A DNA stretch of 12,443 nt from assembly GCA_003218615.1 (NCBI GenBank), contig QHOD01000023.1, positions 1 to 12,443 on the forward strand, read 5' to 3'. The position numbers were made by a program, and so were the translations under genes. Below the pieces are notes generated by a model that worked only from the letters and a program-made list of their open reading frames with translations, was not told the DNA's origin and searched no databases. Position 1 is the stretch's first letter. The number at the start of each line of letters is the position of its first letter. Below are positions 6,834-12,443 of the stretch, piece by piece. Origin of the DNA: Verrucomicrobiota bacterium (GTDB lineage Bacteria > Verrucomicrobiota > Verrucomicrobiia > Chthoniobacterales > UBA10450).

Positions 6834-7984
6834 GGTTTTGACGCTTGCGACACGTCCTCGATTCGTTGTCGCACCGGTTCTCCAGGATGCAATTTGTCCT
6901 GATCGGACAGGACCACGTGATCGCCTTCCGCGAGGCCGCTTACCGCTTCCGTGAAATCGAGCGTTCGGTAGCCCGCCTGGACAGTGCGAGCATGCACAAT
7001 GCCCGCTTTCACGATTAGGGCCTGATCGACGAGCAGGGCGCGTGTGGGCACGAGCAGAACGTTTTCGTGTGTGCCAGTGATGATGTTCATCTCGCCGGTC
7101 ATTCCGGCCATCAAATTGTCGGGCGGATTTTCCATTTCCAAGACAATGGTGTAGCGCTGGGTGGTCGGATCGGCTGCCGGCTGGATCGACGTAACGTGGG
7201 CTGTAAAGGTCTTGGTCCGATAAGCGTATAGCTGCAGCTTCGCCTTCATCTTGGGTTTCACCTCGCCCACGTCCTCTTCGTTCACTTCACCACGGACATA
7301 ATTTTTGCGCGAAGCTACTGTGAACAGCTCATTGCCCTCCGAAACCAGTTCGCCATCGATCGTCTGGATGTTTGTGAGGAGACCGTCGATGGGCGACCTC
7401 ACTTCTGAGTTCTTCATCTGTGCTTCCAGTTTTTTTGTAGTTTCTTCCAAAGCATTGAGATTACGGTCTCGGTCGATCCGCTCCGTCTCCACGGCGCTGC
7501 GCAAGCGATTCACTTCGCTTTTCGCCTTCTCGTACTCCACCGCTGGCACGTTCCCTGAAGCGACCACTTTGGATAACCGTTCCAGGTTATCTTCTGCTGC
7601 TTTCAGCGGTTCCGACGAGGGAACCGGGACTGCGGCGCGCTGGATTGCGGCCTGCAAGTCCGCGCGTGCCTGTTTCAGTAGTCGGGCAGTTGTTTCATCG
7701 GCAATGGTCGCCAGCAACTGCCCTTTCTCCACGCTTTTGCCGATCGCGCCGCGTCCGGCCGAGAAAGGCTCTGCCAGCCGGATGAATCCAGAGTTTTGAG
7801 CGCGAACGTGTGGCGCAAACGCCGGCTCAATTCGCACCGTGCCATAGACCGCGGAGATCGCCGTGCCGCGCTGCACTCTGGCCACTTCCGCCACCGGCAG
7901 GAAAAGATACCAGACGATGGCGAAGAGAAGCACCAGAAGCGCCCCGCCGACCCACAAGACCCTTTTTGATTCCGGCAATTTCAA
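6830..7984 (-). CDS. HlyD/MacA-type periplasmic adaptor (membrane fusion protein)
   Basis: The 384-residue protein has one N-terminal membrane anchor (about 9-29). The first half of a lipoyl domain follows (SVEKGQLLATI at 84-94), then an alpha-helical hairpin likely to form a coiled coil (about 97-192), and the second lipoyl half VRSPIDGLLTN (195-205). A beta-barrel segment and a membrane-proximal domain close the protein. Such adaptors bridge the inner-membrane permease and a TolC channel. The only start codons near the N-terminus are TTG (7984, with others at codons 3 and 10); the first is chosen because it leaves a 9-base gap after the preceding TolC-like stop. No clear Shine-Dalgarno is seen, so it probably depends on reinitiation from upstream translation. 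Its end overlaps the permease start. Confidence 0.9.
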   Translation of the reverse strand: MKLPESKRVLWVGGALLVLLFAIVWYLFLPVAEVARVQRGTAISAVYGTVRIEPAFAPHVRAQNSGFIRLAEPFSAGRGAIGKSVEKGQLLATIADETTARLLKQARADLQAAIQRAAVPVPSSEPLKAAEDNLERLSKVVASGNVPAVEYEKAKSEVNRLRSAVETERIDRDRNLNALEETTKKLEAQMKNSEVRSPIDGLLTNIQTIDGELVSEGNELFTVASRKNYVRGEVNEEDVGEVKPKMKAKLQLYAYRTKTFTAHVTSIQPAADPTTQRYTIVLEMENPPDNLMAGMTGEMNIITGTHENVLLVPTRALLVDQALIVKAGIVHARTVQAGYRTLDFTEAVSGLAEGDHVVLSDQDKLHPGEPVRQRIEDVSQASKP

Positions 7985-7993
7985 TCGCTGGAA

Positions 7994-9328
7994 CTAATGC
8001 AGGTTTTGCGCGGTGTCTTCGGAAAATTGAAAATAGCGTCCCGTGGCGCGGTCCCACTCGGCCACAGCGAGATTGTGTTGATAGATCGCCTGTAATAGTC
8101 CGCTCTTGGTCCCCAAAAAGGCATTTTGAGTAACGCGGTATTCGAGCGGCGACGCCAGGCCGCTGGCCAGGTTTTCCTGTACCGTGCGTGCGCTTTCCTC
8201 CGCGGCAGTCGCTGCGGAGGCGAACGATTTTTCGCGGATCTCAGTTGTCTTAAGATAGTTCGCAATATGCGAGAGGTCCCGAGGAATATTCGCCTGTAGT
8301 TTCCGGCACGTCAGTTCGTTTATCTCTCGCGCCGAGCGCGCCCGGAGAACTGCGCCTCCCACCTTGCCATTATCGATGACTCGCCACGTGTACGCCGCCC
8401 TCTCGCGAATTTCTGACCCGATAAAATCCTGCGTCCTACTCGTTGAGCCTTGCCGATGAATGCCAGTGACTGGAACGTACTCCCCGTGAATGCTTCCGGT
8501 AACGGCAGGATAATAATCGGCCGCGATAATCCGCTGATCTTCGTTGGCCGCGCGCACAAACAAACGCGCAAGTCTAAGATCGGCCCTCCGCTGTAACGCC
8601 GCTGCTGTTTCGGAATCCAGATCGACCCGCACCGGGATAGACTGCAGTTCGCCTTCAGGCTCGGGCAGCGAAGCCTTTGCGGGGTTGATGGCCATCGCCT
8701 CGGCCAATTCCAATTGGACGCCCAAATAGGCGCGATGCGCGCTTTCAATTTGCGTGTCCAATTCAGACGCCTGAACTGTCGCGCTTGTAAGCGCGCTCTT
8801 ATCAGCCAGCCCGGCTTCGAAACGAGTTCTTTGAGTAGTCACGTTCTCCTGCAGTCTCCGCTGCTGTTCTCTTCGGATGGATTCGAGCGATCGATAGTAA
8901 AGCGCGGAGTAAAACGCCAGGCGCGCCGCGTGCAATTGGTCCACGACAGCAACATTCAATTGCTGTTGTGCAATCAAGACTTCGACATCGCCCCGCCGCA
9001 GAGAAGCGGGCAGACCCGCGTTGAACAAGGTCTGCGTCAAGACGCCGCGTCCCACGCCAAATCCTTTTGTCCCGCTTTCACCCGCGCGGTGGCCACCCTG
9101 AACACCCGCAGGCACGCCCAATTCGACGTCAGGCCAAGCGACGGAACGAAAAACCAGCCGTTGCCCCGCGGCTTGTTCGAGGCCTGATTTCGCTTCCTGG
9201 ATGGCCGGGTTTCTTTCCAGCGTGGTTTGCAGAACAGTTTCTAGTGTGACGGCATAGGCCGGAGATGTGAAACAAGCCACGGCGACTGCTACAGACCGGC
9301 TCCCCAGAAACAGAAATCGTTGCTTCAT
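7994..9328 (-). CDS. TolC-family outer membrane efflux protein (second of tandem pair)
   Basis: The 444-residue product begins with a signal peptide, a hydrophobic stretch ending in SPAYA with likely cleavage near residue 26. The mature part opens with the OEP-family pattern TLETVLQTTLERNPAIQEAKSGLEQAAGQ. It is rich in long amphipathic helices (for example ARLAFYSALYYRSLESIRRE, and ESARTVQENLASGLASPLEY in the second half), as in TolC trimers, where two OEP repeats build a barrel and a periplasmic helical tunnel. The ATG at 9328 overlaps the stop of the preceding TolC-like gene (ATGA, 9325-9328). It lies directly before the adaptor, so it is the more likely obligate partner of this pump. It is clearly divergent from its neighbour and not a recent duplicate. 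Confidence 0.88.
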   Translation of the reverse strand: MKQRFLFLGSRSVAVAVACFTSPAYAVTLETVLQTTLERNPAIQEAKSGLEQAAGQRLVFRSVAWPDVELGVPAGVQGGHRAGESGTKGFGVGRGVLTQTLFNAGLPASLRRGDVEVLIAQQQLNVAVVDQLHAARLAFYSALYYRSLESIRREQQRRLQENVTTQRTRFEAGLADKSALTSATVQASELDTQIESAHRAYLGVQLELAEAMAINPAKASLPEPEGELQSIPVRVDLDSETAAALQRRADLRLARLFVRAANEDQRIIAADYYPAVTGSIHGEYVPVTGIHRQGSTSRTQDFIGSEIRERAAYTWRVIDNGKVGGAVLRARSAREINELTCRKLQANIPRDLSHIANYLKTTEIREKSFASAATAAEESARTVQENLASGLASPLEYRVTQNAFLGTKSGLLQAIYQHNLAVAEWDRATGRYFQFSEDTAQNLH

Positions 9329-10722
9329 CGCTGACCTAATTTGTTCGGTGGGCGTGCGACGTCGGCAGCTTGTGCCGCATTGCGTTTTTCGTTCTTTGCA
9401 TCCCTGATTTTTGATCCGAAATCGAGCGCTTCCGCCGAACTCCCGCAGGCGTGCGCCAGACGGGCAAGAGCCGCGTTGTGCAAGTAGATTGCGCTGAGTC
9501 GCGTCGTGCGAGTCCGAGTGACGTCGGATGCGGCTTGCAGGATGTCGAGTTGTGTTCCCAATCCGGCAGCAAAATTGCTTTTGGCAATGTCGAGAGCTTG
9601 ATCCGCGGCCTGAACATTATTTGTCTCAGTTTCGAGCACGCGATCAGCCTGTTGCAGATCAAAAAAAGCGCTGCGCACTTCTGAGGCAGCAGCGCGACGA
9701 GCGGCTGCCAACGTCTGCACGGCCGCTTCGCGTCGCGCGCGGGTAGCTTGCATGCGCCCTTTGGTCGCGAACCCATCGAAAATATCCCATGTCGCGTTTA
9801 TCCCCACTACATATCCGTAATTAAATTCCGGACCGACCGCCGGATCGCGCTCACTGTAAAGCTCGTATCCAGAAAAAGCGCGGACATGTGGCCGCATTGC
9901 GCTCCGATCCAGGATGTATTGCTGGTCCTCAATCGCGATGTCCTTCTGCCGAGTTTTGATGACCGCCCGATTTGCATCCGCCCGGGCCAGGCAATCGTTC
10001 AGGTCGGGGTGATTCGGTTGATATTGCAATTCTCCCGACACCTCAAACGGCGCTGCCCCGGTTCCGGGGCGAGCCTCCAAGCCAAAAAGGTCTCCCAGCC
10101 GAAGGTAGGAATCTTTTAATTGCGTCTCAGCGTTGAAGAGCTCCGGTTGCTCATTAGCCAGAGCCACCTCAGCGCGTTGCACGTTTAATTTACCAACGAT
10201 GCCGGCGTTGAAACTTTGCTGCTGGCTCTTGAGTTCCTCGTCCAGGACCCTGACCGAGTCCTGTCGCACTCGCACTTTCGCCCGATTCAGGAGAAGATCA
10301 TTAAAGGCGATCCGGACATCCATTGCCACGTGGCTGGCAGTCTCCTGCAACTCATAATTCTGCTTCTCGATATTCAACTGCGCGATGGAGCGTTGGCTGG
10401 TTACCTGTCCGCCAGTATAAAGATTCTGTTCGAGCCGTAGCGTCGCGTTGTAATCTTCCTGGCGGAGTTGCGATTGGCTCTGTTGCTGCCGTTTGTCGTA
10501 CAGCCCAGTTGAGGTAAGGGATGGGAGAAATCCGGAGCGGGCTTCAATCAACCCGCCGCGTGCCCCGATTACTTTTTTACGTGCGATCGCGATGTCCGGA
10601 TTCTGGGTCTGCGCGAGAGCGACTGCTTGTTCGATGTTGTAAGTGGGGACTGCGCTGAATGCTTGCGGCGAAACGGACAAAGCAGCGATCAGCATGCTGG
10701 TGGCCGCGAACTTCGAACGCAT
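9325..10722 (-). CDS. TolC-family outer membrane efflux protein (first gene of export operon)
   Basis: The 465-residue product has a signal peptide (charged start, hydrophobic core, AFS-A cleavage near residue 23). Two OEP repeats follow: the first opens YNIEQAVALAQTQNPDIAIA with RSGFLPSLTSTG following, the second has RPHVRAFSGYELYSERDP and WDIFDGFATKGRMQATRARR. The FAAGLGTQLDILQA segment (about residues 385-398) is the classic TolC pattern before the last helix. It should form a trimeric outer-membrane channel with a periplasmic tunnel. The extra C-terminal tail of about 30 polar residues (rich in Lys, Arg, Ala) goes past the usual domain end. It is preceded by a strong ribosome site and is the promoter-proximal gene of the operon. 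Two different TolC-like proteins in one operon are uncommon. Confidence 0.9.
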   Translation of the reverse strand: MRSKFAATSMLIAALSVSPQAFSAVPTYNIEQAVALAQTQNPDIAIARKKVIGARGGLIEARSGFLPSLTSTGLYDKRQQQSQSQLRQEDYNATLRLEQNLYTGGQVTSQRSIAQLNIEKQNYELQETASHVAMDVRIAFNDLLLNRAKVRVRQDSVRVLDEELKSQQQSFNAGIVGKLNVQRAEVALANEQPELFNAETQLKDSYLRLGDLFGLEARPGTGAAPFEVSGELQYQPNHPDLNDCLARADANRAVIKTRQKDIAIEDQQYILDRSAMRPHVRAFSGYELYSERDPAVGPEFNYGYVVGINATWDIFDGFATKGRMQATRARREAAVQTLAAARRAAASEVRSAFFDLQQADRVLETETNNVQAADQALDIAKSNFAAGLGTQLDILQAASDVTRTRTTRLSAIYLHNAALARLAHACGSSAEALDFGSKIRDAKNEKRNAAQAADVARPPNKLGQR

Positions 10723-10907
10723 TTGGTATATCTCCTTGCGAGGGCCTTCCCTGCACCAGGAATGCCCGTGACTGTTGCCCTTATATCAGTTCTTGCAAGC
10801 GGGCGCGACCTCGGACACATTCGGTGCTTTAATTGGAGCCTGGGCCGCTGCGAAAGGGGTTAAGGGGGTAATTGATCGACGCGGCCAAGTTCTGCCTTTG
10901 TTATTGC
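10723..10907. promoter_or_regulatory. divergent control region between the export operon and inositol-phosphate synthase
   Basis: This spacer of about 185 bases must hold promoters for both the leftward operon and the rightward synthase gene. Minus-strand TATAAG (10785-10780) is a possible -10 box for the operon, but no good -35 box sits 17 bases before it. On the plus strand TTGCAA (10793-10798) is a possible -35 box with only CACATT 17 bases on. CTTGCAAG (10792-10799) is an 8-base palindrome. AAGGGGG (10862-10868) resembles a ribosome site but lies only 3 bases before the TTG at 10872 and about 39 bases before the ATG at 10908. Nothing here is firm beyond the divergent layout. Confidence 0.35.
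10731..10737 (-). promoter_or_regulatory. strong Shine-Dalgarno for the first TolC-like gene
   Basis: On the minus strand AAGGAGA lies 8 to 9 bases before the ATG at 10722, an almost ideal site. It fixes the start of the first gene. The downstream genes of the operon lack comparably strong sites and rely on ATGA overlaps. Confidence 0.75.
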
Positions 10908-12011
10908 ATGAGAAAAATACGAATCGCCATTGTCGGAGTTGGTAATTGCGCCAGCTCGCTCGTCCAGGGAATAAATTTTTATCACGGCTCCTCGCCCAAC
11001 GGCTCAGGTACCGGACTGATGCATCGCCAGATCGGCTCGTATCGGCCGGACGACATTGAAGTCGTTGCCGCATTTGATATCGACCGGCGCAAAGTCGGAC
11101 TCGATGTGAGCAAGGCCATATTTTCGCCGCCGAATTGCACGAAAGTCTTCTGCGAAAAAATCAAGCTCACCGGCACAATCGTCAAAATGGGCTGCGTGTT
11201 CGACGGTTTCGCCCCCCACATGCAAGACCAGGACCCCTTGCGCACATTCCTGCCGCTGGAAAAGGAATCCACCCGCGAACAAATCGTATCCGAATTGCGG
11301 GATTCCGCGGCGGAACTCATGATCAATTATCTTCCGGTCGGCTCCGAAGAGGCGACCCGCTTCTACGCCAGTTGCGCGCTCGAAGCTGGCCTCGGTTTCG
11401 TCAACAATATCCCGGTATTCATCGCCAGCGATCCGACGTGGTCGAAGCGTTTTGCTGATAGAAATCTGCCCCTCATCGGGGACGATATTAAGGCGCAAAT
11501 GGGCGCCACGATCCTGCATCGGGCGTTGGTCGACCTTTTTCGCAAGCGCGGCGTGAAAGTTGTGCGCACCTATCAATTAAATACCGGCGGCAACACCGAT
11601 TTTCTGAACATGCTGAATCGCACGCGACTGGCGTCCAAGAAAATTTCCAAAACTGAAGCGGTGCAGTCTGTGATCGGCGCCCGCCTGGCGGATGAGAATA
11701 TCCACATCGGCCCGAGCGATTACGTGCCCTGGCAACTCGATAACAAGATTGCTTTTATTCGCGTGGAAGGTCGGCTCTTCGGCGACGTGCCGATGGAAAT
11801 CGATGTGAAACTTTCCGTCGAAGATTCGCCGAACTCGGCCGGCGTGGCGATCGATGCCATCCGTTGTTGCAAACTTGCGCTCGATCGCGGCATCGGCGGC
11901 GTGTTGCATTCCCCCTCCGCCTATTTCTCCAAGCATCCGCCGGTTCAAATGACCGACGACGAAGCGTATCGCTGCGTCGAGCAATTCATCCGCGGCGAGC
12001 GCGAGAGCTAG
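10908..12011 (+). CDS. ino1: myo-inositol-1-phosphate synthase
   Basis: The product converts D-glucose 6-phosphate to L-myo-inositol 1-phosphate with NAD as internal redox cofactor, the committed step of inositol synthesis. At 367 residues it fits the short prokaryotic class known from actinobacteria and archaea. The Rossmann motif is IAIVGVGNCASSLVQG (6-21). YLPVGSEEA (141-149), FVNNIPVFIASDP (164-176), GDDIKAQMGAT (191-201), NTGGNTDFLNML (225-236), LASKKISKTEAV (241-252) and VEDSPNSAG (304-312) recall the mycobacterial enzyme closely; the lysines in SKKISK are in the catalytic region. I chose the ATG at 10908 because it leads straight into the NAD-binding strand. The TTG at 10872 would add a Cys-rich 12-residue leader unlike the family. 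No strong ribosome site precedes 10908. It is divergent from the export operon and may feed the phosphatidyltransferase. Confidence 0.92.
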   Translation: MRKIRIAIVGVGNCASSLVQGINFYHGSSPNGSGTGLMHRQIGSYRPDDIEVVAAFDIDRRKVGLDVSKAIFSPPNCTKVFCEKIKLTGTIVKMGCVFDGFAPHMQDQDPLRTFLPLEKESTREQIVSELRDSAAELMINYLPVGSEEATRFYASCALEAGLGFVNNIPVFIASDPTWSKRFADRNLPLIGDDIKAQMGATILHRALVDLFRKRGVKVVRTYQLNTGGNTDFLNMLNRTRLASKKISKTEAVQSVIGARLADENIHIGPSDYVPWQLDNKIAFIRVEGRLFGDVPMEIDVKLSVEDSPNSAGVAIDAIRCCKLALDRGIGGVLHSPSAYFSKHPPVQMTDDEAYRCVEQFIRGERES

Positions 12012-12067
12012 TCAGCGTTCAACGCAGCGAGGTAGCCCCGGCCCATTTTAGTGGTTGTGTCCTTCCG

Positions 12068-12443
12068 TCAAAAGCCATCGGGCGCATCCGGGCGAATTTC
12101 ATCTTCGAGTTGCGCGGGCGGAAGCTGTTCCAGCCGGCGCCATTCGATTCGCAGTTCTTCCGCAGAATAAAGCAGCAGACGGCCAAGCGCGGTCGAGAAC
12201 AAACCGGCTTCCACTTCGAGGCGCGTAATGTCCCCAACCGCTTTCCAGTAAGCGGCCAACTGCGGGCGGTAACGCGCGCGAAAGATTTCGGCATCGCTTG
12301 AGGAAACATCGTTCGTTTTCCAATCAAGCAGAAGACACCGGCCGGCTTTGCGGTTAATCATGACCGAATCGATCAAGCCTTCAAGCACGCTACGATCGTT
12401 CCTGCGCCACGAAAATGGAAACTCGGCATGAAATAACGTTTCA
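12068..12443 (-). CDS. RecB/AddA-type helicase-nuclease, C-terminal nuclease domain (cut by the window)
   Basis: The minus-strand frame is open through the right edge and ends at TGA (12070-12068), showing the last 124 or so residues. They carry the PD-(D/E)XK nuclease pattern of RecB/AddA proteins: an AEFPFSW strand, GLID with its aspartate near 12368-12370, LLDWKTND with Asp (12323-12325) and Lys (12317-12319), and the YRPQLAAYW helix with Gln and Tyr near 12248-12262. These residues bind metal and cut DNA in double-strand-break repair. The helicase domains would lie beyond the window. The GTG at 12388 is internal, because homologous sequence continues upstream of it. The gene is convergent with the inositol-phosphate synthase across 56 bases (12012-12067) in which I see no terminator hairpin. 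It appears functionally unrelated to the envelope genes. Confidence 0.83.
   Translation of the reverse strand, partial: ETLFHAEFPFSWRRNDRSVLEGLIDSVMINRKAGRCLLLDWKTNDVSSSDAEIFRARYRPQLAAYWKAVGDITRLEVEAGLFSTALGRLLLYSAEELRIEWRRLEQLPPAQLEDEIRPDAPDGF

Noticed and set aside
10723..10737. Ribosome site resembling that of common expression vectors (AAGGAGATATACC)
   Set aside because: The match is short, the surrounding sequence is native-looking spacer and signal-peptide coding sequence, and strong AAGGAG sites arise naturally, so vector contamination is not supported.
12012..12067. Bidirectional terminator between the convergent synthase and nuclease genes
   Set aside because: GCGTTCAACGC is a self-complementary word but leaves a one-base loop, and no longer stem or T-tract is present.
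1..12443. Mobile element, CRISPR array, tRNA or defence island
   Set aside because: No transposase, integrase, terminal repeats, regularly spaced repeats or tRNA-like cloverleaf was seen. The RecB/AddA-like fragment alone is a housekeeping repair domain.

Overview
The window looks like chromosomal DNA of a Gram-negative bacterium of moderately high GC. It is densely packed and holds nine protein genes, two of them cut by the window edges. Two outer-membrane TolC-type proteins with signal peptides indicate a diderm cell. The gene mix (an actinobacterial/archaeal-type myo-inositol-1-phosphate synthase, a CDP-alcohol phosphatidyltransferase fused to a nucleotidyltransferase-like domain, a RecB/AddA-type nuclease) fits environmental lineages such as Verrucomicrobiota or Acidobacteriota. 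That taxonomic guess is inference only. I see no tRNA, rRNA, CRISPR array, insertion sequence or other mobile element, and no gene-free stretch above 300 bases.

Layout. (1) Positions 1-758, plus strand: the 3' part of a GT-A glycosyltransferase whose start lies before the window. (2) 755-2341, minus: a Wzx/MOP-type polysaccharide flippase that meets the glycosyltransferase tail to tail with a 4-base overlap. (3) A 156-base divergent spacer. (4) 2498-3637, plus: a radical SAM protein with a cysteine-rich C-terminal region. (5) 3509-4780, minus: a two-domain membrane CDP-alcohol phosphatidyltransferase whose 3' end overlaps the radical SAM gene by 129 bases. (6) 4882-10722, minus: a compact five-gene tripartite export operon read in the order TolC-like, TolC-like, HlyD-like adaptor, FtsX/MacB-type permease, LolD-type ATPase. 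Three of its four junctions are ATGA start/stop overlaps and the fourth is a 9-base gap. (7) A divergent spacer, then 10908-12011, plus: myo-inositol-1-phosphate synthase. (8) 12068-12443, minus: the C-terminal PD-(D/E)XK nuclease part of a RecB/AddA/UvrD-type helicase-nuclease.

How the genes may work together. Glycosyltransferase plus flippase suggests surface-glycan assembly. The inositol-phosphate synthase and the phosphatidyltransferase fusion together suggest an inositol phospholipid or inositol phosphodiester pathway. The fusion has the layout of the bifunctional IPCT/DIPPS enzymes of thermophiles, but its nucleotidyltransferase domain lacks the usual catalytic motifs and its CAPT signature is altered in the second half. 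The phosphatidyltransferase lies 101 bases downstream of the export operon on the same strand and may be its sixth gene, which would link envelope-lipid synthesis and export. That functional link is inference; the domain calls rest on visible motifs.
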